Source of the DNA: DATKCA01 sp035544675 | GTDB lineage: Bacteria > Acidobacteriota > Thermoanaerobaculia > Gp7-AA8 | Assembly: GCA_035544675.1 (NCBI GenBank) | Contig: DATKCA010000239.1 | Location: forward strand, 30,256 to 94,255 | Length of the DNA stretch: 64,000 nt | Direction: 5' to 3' | Part shown: in pieces, positions 1 through 8,653 of the stretch | Layout: every line of letters begins with the position of its first letter | How positions within the stretch are numbered: position 1 is the first letter of the stretch | Notes under the pieces: model-generated | What the model saw: only the letters and a program-made list of their open reading frames with translations | Databases searched by the model: none | Told to the model about the DNA's origin: nothing | Program-made: the position numbers and the translations under genes

Positions 1-31
1 GGCGTCGCGTTCTACACGTGGAAGAGGCGTG

Positions 32-37
32 TATCCT
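32..37 (+). promoter_or_regulatory. -10-like box of priA
   Basis: TATCCT ends 9 bases before the ATG at 47. There is no Shine-Dalgarno between them, so the transcript probably begins at or next to the start codon. The -35 region is too close to the window edge to judge. Confidence 0.45.
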
Positions 38-46
38 CGGCGCCCG

Positions 47-2482
47 ATGTCCAACGGGCTGGCCCGCTACGCTGAAGTTGCTGTCCCGGTTGCCGTCTAC
101 GGCACGTTCACCTACTCCATTCCTGAGCACCTCCGCGACGGCGTTCGCCTCGGATCCCGCGTCGAGGTGCAGATCGGGACGAAGACCACGACGGCGTTCG
201 TCGTCGGGCTGATGGACGACGCCGCGATCGATGCGGCGGCCATCAAGCCTCTCCGCTCCGTGCTCGACGAGGACGAGCCGCCGCTGATCCCCGATGTCAT
301 CCAGCTCTGCCGCTGGGCGGCCGAGTACTACATCGCGCCACTCGGCGAGATGCTGCGCGTGGCGCTGCCGGCGAACATGGGCGCGCGCAGCCGTCGCGAA
401 GTGGCGTTCGCCGGCACGGACGAGATGATCGAGTCGGCGATCGCGTCGAGCAGAATCCTCGAAGCCGACCTGGCGGTCCTGACCGAGCTTCGCAGGCGGC
501 CGCTCCAGCTCTCCACGCTCGTGGGTGACATGGGCGTTCCGCGCAGCGCCATCGATCGCCTGCGCGCCTCCGGTCTCGTGGCCGTGAACGACCGTCTGCA
601 GGATGCCAGGGGCGTGCGCTTCGACCGCTTCGCCATCCTGGAGTCGGTGGCCGGCCCATTGCCGCCAAAGCAGACGGCGGCCGTGGAGATGCTGGAGGCG
701 CGGGGCGGCGAGCTGTCGATGAAGGCGCTGGAGCACGGCGGTGTGAGCGCCGCCGTCATCGGCGCGCTGGTGAGGAAAGGCGTCGTCCGCATCGAGCGAC
801 GTCCGCGCCGGCACACTCTGGACGCCTTTCTGGCAGGACTGGACGCGGCATCGGCCGGCGAGCTGCGCCACTCCGATCAGCAGCGTCGCGCCATCACCGC
901 CATCGAGTCGGCGCTCGGCTCGTTCGCGCCGTTTCTGCTCGAAGGAGTGACCGGAAGCGGCAAGACCGAGGTGTACATCGAGGTGATGAGGGAGGTGGTG
1001 AAGAGGGGAGAGCAGGCCCTGCTGCTCGTGCCGGAGATCTCGCTCACACCGGTGTTCGCGTCACGGCTGCGGGAGCGGTTCGGCGATCGCATCGCCATCC
1101 TGCACAGCAGCCTCTCGGCGAGCGAGCGATACGACCAGTGGTGGCGGACGCACCGGGGCGACGTCGACGTCGCCATCGGTCCGCGCTCGGCGCTCTTCAC
1201 GCCCTTTCAGCGCCTGGGGATCATCGTGGTCGACGAAGAAGGCGACGGCGCGTACAAGCAGGAGGAGACGCCGCGCTACAACGCGCGCGACCTGGCCGTC
1301 GTCCGGGCCCGGATGCGCGACATCCCCGTCGTGCTCGGGTCGGCCACGCCGTCGCTCGAGAGCCGCGAGAACGCCGCACGCGGCAGGTACACGCTGGTCG
1401 AGATGAAGGAGCGAGTGGAAGCGCGGCCTCTGCCGGAGGTGGGCATCATCGACCTGCGGAAGGAGCGTGCCGAGAAGGAAGACCGCGGCATGGTCATCTT
1501 CAGCACGCCTCTCAAAGAGGCGTTGCGCGCGACGTTCGCGGCAGGGGAGCAGGCCATCATCCTCATCAATCGCCGTGGCTACGCGCCTTACCTGCTCTGC
1601 CGCGAGTGCGGACACGATTTCCGCTGCCGGGACTGCAGCGTCACGCTCACGGTTCACCGCCGCGTGGGCCTGCTCATGTGCCACTACTGCGGATTGCGCC
1701 GGCCGATCCCGTCGCGCTGCCCGCTGTGCAACGGCGAGGTGCTGCAGCCCATCGGGTTCGGGACGGAGAAGGTCGCCGAGCGTTTCATCCGCGATTTCCC
1801 TGATGTGGCCGTGGAGGTGCTCGACCGCGACTCCACGCGAAAGAAGGGGGAGCTCGTCCGTATCCTCGACCGCTTTCGCCGGCAGGAGACGCAGGCGCTG
1901 ATCGGCACTCAGATGCTGAGCAAGGGACATCACTTCCCCAGCGTCACGCTCACCGCCGTCCTCAACGCCGACTCGATCCTCGGATATCCCGACTTCCGTT
2001 CCGCGGAGAAGACGTTCTACCTGCTCACGCAGGTGGCCGGACGGTCAGGGCGCGGCGAGCTGGTGGGGAAGGTGCTGATTCAGAGCGCGTTTCCGCAGCA
2101 TTACGCGATCCAGCACGCCACGCGACACGACTACGAGGCGTTCTACGCGTCCGAGATCCAGTTCCGCCGGACGTTTCACTACCCGCCGGTCACGGCCATG
2201 ATCGCGCTCGTGTTCAAGGGGACGAACGTCGAGCTCGTGGAGCGCGCCGCGGTCGAGTGCGGGAGCTCACTGGAAGAGGCGGTGCAGCCGCTGGCCGGCA
2301 CGCGCGTGCAGGGGCCCGCGCCCGCGCCGCTGGCACGGATCAAGGGCGTGTGGCGTTATCACATCCTGCTGCGCTCCCCGCAGCGTGTGGCGCTGCGGCG
2401 GGCGGTGGACGCGGTCGTGACGAGGAAGAAGTGGCGGGGGGTGGATGTGGCGATCGATGTGGATCCGCTGAATATGCTCTAA
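47..2482 (+). CDS. priA: Primosomal replication restart helicase PriA
   Basis: PriA recognises stalled forks and D-loops, unwinds 3' to 5' with ATP and starts primosome reloading. The 811-residue product has the family layout: an N-terminal DNA-binding region, Walker A GVTGSGKTE near residue 300, helicase motif GSATPSLE, and eight cysteines between about 515 and 565 (CRECG, CRDC, CHYC, CPLC) that bind two zinc ions in this family. The Walker B box reads DEEG near residue 396, where PriA usually has DEEH; the rest of that block (YKQEETPRYNARD) is canonical. ATG 47 is preferred to an in-frame ATG at 29 because a -10-like box lies between them. The gene abuts the convergent gene at 2483 with no spacer. 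Confidence 0.96.
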   Translation: MSNGLARYAEVAVPVAVYGTFTYSIPEHLRDGVRLGSRVEVQIGTKTTTAFVVGLMDDAAIDAAAIKPLRSVLDEDEPPLIPDVIQLCRWAAEYYIAPLGEMLRVALPANMGARSRREVAFAGTDEMIESAIASSRILEADLAVLTELRRRPLQLSTLVGDMGVPRSAIDRLRASGLVAVNDRLQDARGVRFDRFAILESVAGPLPPKQTAAVEMLEARGGELSMKALEHGGVSAAVIGALVRKGVVRIERRPRRHTLDAFLAGLDAASAGELRHSDQQRRAITAIESALGSFAPFLLEGVTGSGKTEVYIEVMREVVKRGEQALLLVPEISLTPVFASRLRERFGDRIAILHSSLSASERYDQWWRTHRGDVDVAIGPRSALFTPFQRLGIIVVDEEGDGAYKQEETPRYNARDLAVVRARMRDIPVVLGSATPSLESRENAARGRYTLVEMKERVEARPLPEVGIIDLRKERAEKEDRGMVIFSTPLKEALRATFAAGEQAIILINRRGYAPYLLCRECGHDFRCRDCSVTLTVHRRVGLLMCHYCGLRRPIPSRCPLCNGEVLQPIGFGTEKVAERFIRDFPDVAVEVLDRDSTRKKGELVRILDRFRRQETQALIGTQMLSKGHHFPSVTLTAVLNADSILGYPDFRSAEKTFYLLTQVAGRSGRGELVGKVLIQSAFPQHYAIQHATRHDYEAFYASEIQFRRTFHYPPVTAMIALVFKGTNVELVERAAVECGSSLEEAVQPLAGTRVQGPAPAPLARIKGVWRYHILLRSPQRVALRRAVDAVVTRKKWRGVDVAIDVDPLNML

Positions 2483-3043
2483 CTACGCGATCGGCTTCAG
2501 CATCCTGTTGTCGACCGGATTCTCCAGCACGACCAGGCCGGCCATGAGCCGCTCGTCGAGGGAGGGGTCGGCTGCGCGCGCCAGCGGGAGCGTCCTGTCG
2601 ACCGCCGAGAGCACCGTCAGCAGCGCGCCGTAAAGCGGCTCCGAGCGCGAGCGCTCGAACAGATGAAACGGATAGCGCCGGCCGAACGTGGTCGGATCCA
2701 CGTTCTTCAGGTTCGCCACCGCGTGGTCGAGAGACCACTGGATCCGGTTGCTCAGCTCTGACGGAAACCCGTTCGCCCGCGTGTGCTTTGCTGCCTCGGC
2801 CAGACGATCGACGGCGCGGCAGACGTTGCGCAGCTCCGTCTCGATGGGACCACGCCGCGCATCATCGGAAGAGAGCGCCGAAAACGACGTCATCAGCTTT
2901 CCGAGCCGCCCGCGGACGTCGTGATCGAGTTTCCACACGATCCACTCGATCGACGGGACATGGCGCATCCGCTCGTTCCCGCCTGCGGTCTCGAGAACGG
3001 CCGGTGCCGCTGCTGTCGCTTCAGTTGCCAGCTGCTGTTCCAT
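2483..3043 (-). CDS. Hypothetical protein, mostly helical
   Basis: A 186-residue product I do not recognise. It has no signal peptide, membrane segment or cysteine motif. After a low-complexity Ala/Glu start the sequence looks helical, with a central stretch resembling a helical bundle (KLDHDVRGRLGKLMTSFSAL). It is convergent with priA (stop codons adjacent) and divergent from accA, whose start lies 17 bases away, so the two must share a very short promoter region. The reading frame is supported by protein-like composition and by filling the gap exactly. Function unknown. Confidence 0.65.
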   Translation of the reverse strand: MEQQLATEATAAAPAVLETAGGNERMRHVPSIEWIVWKLDHDVRGRLGKLMTSFSALSSDDARRGPIETELRNVCRAVDRLAEAAKHTRANGFPSELSNRIQWSLDHAVANLKNVDPTTFGRRYPFHLFERSRSEPLYGALLTVLSAVDRTLPLARAADPSLDERLMAGLVVLENPVDNRMLKPIA

Positions 3044-3047
3044 TTGT

Positions 3048-3053
3048 TAGGGT
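3048..3053 (+). promoter_or_regulatory. -10-like box of accA
   Basis: TAGGGT ends 7 bases before the GTG at 3061, and it overlaps no ribosome-binding sequence. It sits in the 17-base divergent spacer and the first codons of the minus-strand gene. Confidence 0.35.
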
Positions 3054-3060
3054 CACCGCC

Positions 3061-4014
3061 GTGAACGGCGATGCGACGCAATTCGAAGAGCCGATCCTCG
3101 CGATCAGGCGCCGCATCGACGAGCTGACCGCGATGGAGGCTGAGCCCGCGCGGCAGGCTGAGATTGCCGAGCTCCAGACGAAGCTTACCAAAGTCTCGAC
3201 CGAAATCTACGCTTCCCTGACTCCGTGGCAGAAGACGCTCGTGGCCCGGCACCCCCAACGTCCCTACACGCTCGACTTCATCGCGCTGCTGACCGACGAA
3301 TTTACGGAGATTCATGGCGACCGCAACTTCGCCGACGACGCCGCCATCGTCAGCGGATTCGCCCGATTCCGCGGCCAGCCCTGCGCCGTCCTGGGCCACC
3401 AGAAAGGGCGGAACACGAAGGAGAAAGTCATCCGCAACTTCGGGCAGCCCAAACCCGAGGGCTTCCGCAAAGCGTTGCGGGTGATGAAGCTGGCCGAAAA
3501 GTTCAAGCTGCCCATCCTCACCTTCATCGACACGCAGGGCGCGTATCCGGGCGTGGGCGCCGAAGAGCGCGGGCAGGCCGAGGCCATCGCCGTGAACCTG
3601 CGCGAGATGGCCGCGCTCAGAGTCCCGATCATCATCACCGTCATCGGGGAAGGCGGAAGCGGAGGTGCGCTGGCTCTCGGTGTCGGCGACCGCGTGTTGA
3701 TGCTCGAGCACGCTGTCTACTCGGTGATCTCCCCGGAAGGGTGCGCCGCGATTCTGTGGAAGAACTCGTCGGCCGCGCCGGATGCCGCCGCGGCCATGAA
3801 GATCACCGCCCAGGACCTCAAACGCCTCGGGATCATCGACGAGATCGTGCCCGAGCCGCCCGGCGGCGCGCACAGCGATCCCGCCGGCGCCGCCGAGCTG
3901 CTTGCGCCGGTGCTGGAGAAGGCGCTCAAAGAGGTCTCCAGGACCAAAGCGTCTCTACTCCCTGAAGAGAGATACAAGAAATTCAGGAAGATGGGCGTGT
4001 TCGAGAAGGGGTGA
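3061..4014 (+). CDS. accA: Acetyl-CoA carboxylase carboxyltransferase subunit alpha
   Basis: AccA pairs with AccD to move the carboxyl group from biotin-BCCP to acetyl-CoA, making malonyl-CoA for fatty acid synthesis. The 317-residue product matches the usual length of about 320. It has the N-terminal helical region (EEPILAIRRRIDELTAMEAE), the crotonase-type core with FIDTQGAYPGVGAEERGQAE and the oxyanion-hole glycines GEGGSGGALALGVGD near residue 197. A longer open frame reaches back to 2788, but GTG 3061 gives the normal AccA N-terminus and has a -10-like box 7 bases upstream. No accD is visible in the window. Confidence 0.96.
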   Translation: MNGDATQFEEPILAIRRRIDELTAMEAEPARQAEIAELQTKLTKVSTEIYASLTPWQKTLVARHPQRPYTLDFIALLTDEFTEIHGDRNFADDAAIVSGFARFRGQPCAVLGHQKGRNTKEKVIRNFGQPKPEGFRKALRVMKLAEKFKLPILTFIDTQGAYPGVGAEERGQAEAIAVNLREMAALRVPIIITVIGEGGSGGALALGVGDRVLMLEHAVYSVISPEGCAAILWKNSSAAPDAAAAMKITAQDLKRLGIIDEIVPEPPGGAHSDPAGAAELLAPVLEKALKEVSRTKASLLPEERYKKFRKMGVFEKG

Positions 4015-4020
4015 ACGGCA

Positions 4021-4100
4021 GCGGAAACCGGTAACCGGAAACCGGCAACCGGGGGCGATCTACGGTTTCCGGTTTCCGGTTTCCGGTTATTACCGGTTAC
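4021..4100. repeat. Word repeat family B (GGTAACCGGAAACC type), copy 1
   Basis: The accA-recJ spacer is built from repeated words GGAAACC and GGTAACC followed by their reverse complements GGTTTCC and GGTTACC. The left arm (4021-4052) can pair with the right arm (4064-4100) to form a long imperfect hairpin. The right arm runs into the -10-like box of recJ. Confidence 0.85.
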
Positions 4101-4103
4101 CCT
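4098..4103 (+). promoter_or_regulatory. -10-like box of recJ
   Basis: TACCCT ends 7 bases before GTG 4111. It is formed by the last repeat word (GGTTAC) plus flanking CCT. No Shine-Dalgarno is visible. Confidence 0.35.
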
Positions 4104-4110
4104 TCATCGA

Positions 4111-5775
4111 GTGATCTACGATCGCTGGATCCCCGCAGAGGTGCCCCCGAACGGCTCCATTCCGATCACCCAGCCCACCCTCCGGTCGGTGTTCCTGCGC
4201 CGCGGCATCGACGATGACACCAAGTTCCGGCAGTTCGTCTCCCCGTCGGTCGACGACCTGCACGACGCGCGCGGGATCCACGGAGTCGACCACGCGTGCG
4301 AGCGCATCGCCCGCGCCATCCGCGACGGTGAGACCATCCTCATCTACGGCGACTACGACGTGGACGGAGTCACGTCGATCGTCCTTCTGCAGACGGTGCT
4401 CCGCTCGCTGGGCGCTGAGGCGGGGTTCGTCGTCCCTCATCGCCTCGTGGACGGATACGGGCTGAAGATCGAAGTGCTCGAGCGCGTGCTCGCGGAGCGC
4501 GACGTGAAGCTCGTCATCACGGTCGACTGCGGGATCACCAGCGTGGAGCCGGTGCGGATGGCCATCGAGCGCGGCATCGACGTCATCATCACAGACCATC
4601 ATCTGCCGCCGGGGCTGCTGCCCGACGCAGCGGCGGTTCTGAATCCGAAGCAGCCGGGATGCGACTATCCGTTCAAGGAGCTGGCCGGGGTCGGCGTGGC
4701 TTTCAAGCTCTGCTCGGAGCTGATCCGCCGGAGCGGGAGGAAGATCTCGCTCCAGTCGCTGCTGAAGATCGCCGCGATCGGCACCATTGCCGACGTGGCG
4801 CCGCTGGTCGGAGAGAACCGCACCATCGCGCAACTGGGGCTGGACGGTCTCTCCGAGAGCAGGAATCCGGGACTGCGCGCAATGCTGCGGCGGCTCGGTC
4901 TGCACGGCAAGCCGCTTCGCGCGTCGGACATCGGGTTCAAGGTCGGGCCGCGCATCAACGCGGCGGGCCGGCTGGCGTCGGCAGACACGGCCATCGATCT
5001 GTTCGCGGCTCGCGACGAGGAGAGCGCCTGGACCATCTGCGCCGAGCTCGACCGGTTGAATGCCGAGCGTCAGCAGATCGAGGCCACCGTGCGCGAGGCG
5101 GCGCAGTCCCAGATGGCAGGCGGCGAGCGCGTGCTCGTCCTGGCCGGCGAGGCGTGGCACAAAGGAGTGCTCGGACTCGCCGCCGGCAGGATCGCGCAGC
5201 AGGTTCACCGTCCCACGCTGGTGATCTCGATCGAGGGAGAGCGATGCGTCGGCTCGGCGCGCAGCATCCGCACCATCGACCTCTATTCACAGCTTGCCGC
5301 GGTTTCCGATCTGTTCACTCACTTCGGCGGTCACGAGTTCGCGTGCGGCTTCTCGCTCCCGGCGACGAACCTGCCGGCCTTGAGGGCGCGGCTCGGCGAA
5401 CGGTTCGCCACGCTGGAGGGCGATCTCTTCCGCCGCGATGCCGTCGTGGAGGGTGACCTGTCGCTGGCGGAGTTCGACCGTGAGTTCGTCATGGCGCACG
5501 AACTGCTGCAGCCATTCGGGGCCGCCAATGATCAGCCTCTCTTCATGGTGCGCCGGGTCCGTGTGGAGTCGCGCCGTACCTTCGCCGCGGACTGCTGTGA
5601 GCTCACCGTACGCGACAGCAGCGGGAGCGGCATCGCCGTGGTGTGGCCCTCCGTGAAGCAGCTGGCGGCAACACCTCCGGCGGAGCAGCACGATCTGTTG
5701 GTGCGGATCGAGCCCGACAGCTGGTCGCGCACGGGCGGCCGGCTGGCCGTATGTGACGTCCGGCCAGCGGAATAG
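4111..5775 (+). CDS. recJ: Single-stranded-DNA-specific exonuclease RecJ
   Basis: RecJ degrades single-stranded DNA 5' to 3' in recombination and mismatch repair. The 554-residue product (E. coli RecJ is 577) shows the DHH-family metal motifs in order: DYDVDG near residue 80, TVDCGIT near 137, TDHH near 160, and the DHHA1 motif GGHEFACGF near 406, followed by the OB-fold region. The start is GTG 4111, giving MIYDRWI; no in-frame upstream alternative is convincing because the upstream DNA is repeat. It ends before an A-family repeat that separates it from the LPS transport genes. Confidence 0.95.
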   Translation: MIYDRWIPAEVPPNGSIPITQPTLRSVFLRRGIDDDTKFRQFVSPSVDDLHDARGIHGVDHACERIARAIRDGETILIYGDYDVDGVTSIVLLQTVLRSLGAEAGFVVPHRLVDGYGLKIEVLERVLAERDVKLVITVDCGITSVEPVRMAIERGIDVIITDHHLPPGLLPDAAAVLNPKQPGCDYPFKELAGVGVAFKLCSELIRRSGRKISLQSLLKIAAIGTIADVAPLVGENRTIAQLGLDGLSESRNPGLRAMLRRLGLHGKPLRASDIGFKVGPRINAAGRLASADTAIDLFAARDEESAWTICAELDRLNAERQQIEATVREAAQSQMAGGERVLVLAGEAWHKGVLGLAAGRIAQQVHRPTLVISIEGERCVGSARSIRTIDLYSQLAAVSDLFTHFGGHEFACGFSLPATNLPALRARLGERFATLEGDLFRRDAVVEGDLSLAEFDREFVMAHELLQPFGAANDQPLFMVRRVRVESRRTFAADCCELTVRDSSGSGIAVVWPSVKQLAATPPAEQHDLLVRIEPDSWSRTGGRLAVCDVRPAE

Positions 5776-5803
5776 CGCTCACCCGGCACAAGTTGCGTCG
5801 GTG

Positions 5804-5863
5804 TGGAGCGCCGCTGCCCGGGCGGCCTCATGGGAAGACGCCGCGCGGGTCGGCGGCGCTCCA
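5804..5863. repeat. Palindromic repeat family A (TGGAGCGCCGCC type), copy 1
   Basis: A perfect 11-base inverted repeat, TGGAGCGCCGC at 5804-5814 and GCGGCGCTCCA at 5853-5863, encloses GC-rich inner arms. It fills the spacer between recJ and the LptC/A-like gene and makes a false upstream extension of the latter's open frame. Confidence 0.8.
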
Positions 5864-5875
5864 CCAGATACCTCC

Positions 5876-7834
5876 ATGCAACGAGCCATCAGAGTCCTGC
5901 GCGTCGCGCTTCCGGTCGCGTTCGCCGCGTTCCTTCTCCTCATCGCGGTGAGCTGGAACCGCGCCCGGGGAGCGCGCGACCGCGAGCCCCTGCCGCAGAT
6001 CACGTCGACGCAGCGACCGGGGGGAGATGTGGCGCAGGCGGAGGCGATCGCGTTCGAAGACACGCAGACGATCGGGGGCCGCGTCGTCTCCCGCGTGCGG
6101 GCCGCACGCGTGGTCGCGTTCAAGTCGGGGTGGAGCACGCTCGAGGACGTTCAGCTCACGCTCTACCGCGAGAGCGGCCTCACCTACGAGCTGCTCTGCC
6201 CGCAGGCTCAGTACAACAGCGAGACCAAGGAGGCGGAGGCGAAGGGCGGGGTGAAGGTGACCTCGAGCGACGGCGTGGAGATCTCCACCGCCGAGATCGA
6301 CTTCGACGGTAACCGTCTCACCAACAGGATCCCTGTGCAGTTCCGCATCGACCGCTGGCAGGGGAGAGCGGGCGCCCTGGACATGGACGTTCCCGGCGAG
6401 ACCCTCAGACTCTTCCAGAACGTGACCGCGACGATGACGCCGGCCGTACCGGGCCAGAGCCCCATGAATCTCGAGGCCGTCGAGGGCGTCTTCCGGCGGC
6501 GGGACAACGACGTCACGTTCACCGAGAACGTGAAGATGAATCGCGCCGCCGACCGCCTGCTGGCCAATCGCATCGTCGGCCGCTTCACCCAGGATCGAAG
6601 GAAGATGATCGGCCTGGAGGGATGGGGAGACGTGGATATCATCATGGCCGCCAACACGCTGCCCGGCGAAGACCTGGGCGGCCGCAAGCAGATCTTCTGC
6701 GACCGCTTCCACAGCGAGGTGGGCCCGGACGGTGAGATCAGCGCGCTGAACGCGGTGGGCGATCCGTCCGTGGCGCGCGCGATTCTCGATGGTCCGCCGC
6801 GACGCGAGATCGTGGCGCGCACGTTTCGCATCGCGCTCGCCAACCGCGCTGTGAGCGAGATCAAGGCCGAGTGGGAAATGGTCATGAAGGAGCTCGGCCC
6901 CACACCGCGCCAGGTGAGTTCGGACCGCGTGATCGTCTCGTTCGATCCTGCCCAGCGCCGCGCCACCAGCGCGTTCTTCGAGGGGAGTTTCAAATACACC
7001 GATCCGAAGACGACCGCCACCGCCGTGCGCGCGAACTACGACATCCCCGCCGATCGCGTGCTCCTCACCGCCACGCCCGGATTCGATCCCACCGTCGTCT
7101 CCGACGGGCAGACCATCAAGGCCAGACAGATCGAGTTCTCTCCTCGCGCCGGAACCGCCAAGGCCACCGGCGAGGTCATCGCCCAGCTCGTCTCGAAGGG
7201 CGGCGGGCCCTCGGCCGACGCGACCAGCCTCTTCCCGTCCGGCACGCCGGTGTTCGTGAACTCCGACCTCCTGCTCATGCGGCAGGACACGAACGTGGCA
7301 GTGTTCTCCGGCAACGTCAAGGCCTGGCAGCAGAACAACACGCTCTTCGCCCAGGAGCTCCAGGTCCAGGGCGCCGGGCAGACGCTGACTGCGCGCGGGG
7401 CCGTCCAGACCAGGCTCTACAACGCCGGCACGGAGCAGCGTAAGACGCCGGTGGTCTCCCGCAGCGATCAGCTCGTCATGAAGCGCAATGAGAACCGCGT
7501 CGATCTGGCCGGCTCGGTGACGATCGAAGACGAGGCCAGGACGCTGACGAGCGAGCAGGCCACGTTGTTCCTCGACGCGAAACGCAAGATCGAGAGGATC
7601 GAGGCCGAGCAGAAGGTGACCCTGGTCGAGAAGTCGACCTCGCGCAAGGTCACCGGCGACAAGGCGACGTACTTCATCAACAAGAAGATGGCCTACCTCA
7701 ACGGGTCGCCCGCCACGGCGACCGATCCGGGCGGCACCGTCACCGGCGAACAGATCGTCTTCGACCTGAATCGGAACCGGTTCCAGGTGGAGTCCACGAG
7801 CGGGCAGACCTCCGGGACGTACAAGCAGCAGTAG
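5876..7834 (+). CDS. LPS transport periplasmic protein, LptC-LptA-like fusion
   Basis: A 652-residue protein with one N-terminal membrane anchor (about residues 8-28, LPVAFAAFLLLIAVSW), then an LptC-like beta-jellyroll region (about 55-200), then further OstA/LptA-like repeats to the C-terminus. In LPS export LptC anchors the bridge to the inner-membrane transporter and LptA forms the periplasmic bridge; having both regions in one long chain would join anchor and bridge. Directly downstream is lptB, the ATPase of the same machine, which supports the call. ATG 5876 is chosen because it starts a clean anchor; upstream codons derive from a repeat. I infer the fusion from length and order, not from an alignment. 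Confidence 0.82.
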   Translation: MQRAIRVLRVALPVAFAAFLLLIAVSWNRARGARDREPLPQITSTQRPGGDVAQAEAIAFEDTQTIGGRVVSRVRAARVVAFKSGWSTLEDVQLTLYRESGLTYELLCPQAQYNSETKEAEAKGGVKVTSSDGVEISTAEIDFDGNRLTNRIPVQFRIDRWQGRAGALDMDVPGETLRLFQNVTATMTPAVPGQSPMNLEAVEGVFRRRDNDVTFTENVKMNRAADRLLANRIVGRFTQDRRKMIGLEGWGDVDIIMAANTLPGEDLGGRKQIFCDRFHSEVGPDGEISALNAVGDPSVARAILDGPPRREIVARTFRIALANRAVSEIKAEWEMVMKELGPTPRQVSSDRVIVSFDPAQRRATSAFFEGSFKYTDPKTTATAVRANYDIPADRVLLTATPGFDPTVVSDGQTIKARQIEFSPRAGTAKATGEVIAQLVSKGGGPSADATSLFPSGTPVFVNSDLLLMRQDTNVAVFSGNVKAWQQNNTLFAQELQVQGAGQTLTARGAVQTRLYNAGTEQRKTPVVSRSDQLVMKRNENRVDLAGSVTIEDEARTLTSEQATLFLDAKRKIERIEAEQKVTLVEKSTSRKVTGDKATYFINKKMAYLNGSPATATDPGGTVTGEQIVFDLNRNRFQVESTSGQTSGTYKQQ

Positions 7835-7853
7835 GCCGAGGCCCCACTCCTGT

Positions 7854-7859
7854 TAGCAT
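7854..7859 (+). promoter_or_regulatory. -10-like box of lptB
   Basis: TAGCAT ends 9 bases before ATG 7869 in the 34-base spacer after the LptC/A-like gene. This suggests an internal promoter besides read-through. Confidence 0.35.
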
Positions 7860-7868
7860 CGGCGCCGG

Positions 7869-8651
7869 ATGTCCGATCGCGACACACAGATCCTCCCATT
7901 CACGCAGCGCGAGGCACCGGCGCAGCCGCTGCGGCTGGCGGCCTCGCACCTGGTGAAGGTGTATCGCGGCCGCAGAGTGGTCCGCGACGTCTCGGTGGAG
8001 ATCAGCCAGGGAGAGATCATCGGCCTTCTGGGGCCGAACGGGGCGGGGAAGACCACGACGTTCTACATGATCGTGGGGCTGGTGCGGCCGGACGGCGGCA
8101 CGGTGACTCTGGGGAACGAGGACATCACGGAGCTGCCGATGTATCTGCGCGCGCAGCGCGGCATCAGCTATCTGCCGCAGGAAGCGTCGGTCTTCCGCAA
8201 GCTGACGGTGGAAGAGAACCTGTTGTCGGTGTTCGAGACGATGCGGCTGCCGCTGGCGGAGCGGGAGCGGAGGACGCGCGAACTGTTGGAAGAGTTCGGG
8301 ATCACACACATCGCGCGGAACCGGGCGTATACATTGTCGGGTGGGGAGAGGCGGAGGGTGGAGATTGCCAGATCGCTAGCGATCAACCCGGCATTCATCT
8401 TGCTAGACGAGCCCTTTGCAGGAATCGATCCAATTGCTGTATTCGAGATTCAGAGAATCGTTTCGCAGCTGCGCGCCAAAGGCATCGGCATCCTCATCAC
8501 CGACCACAACGTGCGCGAAACACTGAAGATCACCGATCGCGCCTATATCATCAAGGAGGGTGAGATTTTCCGTCAGGGAGTCCCTGAGACTCTCTCGGCA
8601 GACGCGGAGGTCCGGCGGATTTATCTGGGCGAGACCTTCAACCTGCATTGA
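7869..8651 (+). CDS. lptB: LPS export ABC transporter ATP-binding protein LptB
   Basis: LptB powers extraction of LPS from the inner membrane by LptF/LptG. The 260-residue product has Walker A GPNGAGKTTTFY, the LptB-type LPQEASVFRKLTVEEN Q-loop region, signature LSGGERRRVEIAR and Walker B ILLDEPFAGIDP, followed by the switch His in LITDHNVRETL. It carries about 20 extra N-terminal residues compared with E. coli LptB (241). The codon style shifts to a visibly less GC-rich stretch at about 8368-8470, across Walker B. Neighbours (LptC/A-like upstream, rpoN downstream) match the conserved lptA-lptB-rpoN order of many diderms. Confidence 0.95.
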   Translation: MSDRDTQILPFTQREAPAQPLRLAASHLVKVYRGRRVVRDVSVEISQGEIIGLLGPNGAGKTTTFYMIVGLVRPDGGTVTLGNEDITELPMYLRAQRGISYLPQEASVFRKLTVEENLLSVFETMRLPLAERERRTRELLEEFGITHIARNRAYTLSGGERRRVEIARSLAINPAFILLDEPFAGIDPIAVFEIQRIVSQLRAKGIGILITDHNVRETLKITDRAYIIKEGEIFRQGVPETLSADAEVRRIYLGETFNLH

Positions 8652-8653
8652 CC

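Noticed and set aside
2788..3060. N-terminal extension of accA to a start at 2788
   Set aside because: It would overlap the minus-strand hypothetical gene and translate an Arg-rich sequence foreign to AccA; GTG 3061 gives the normal protein.
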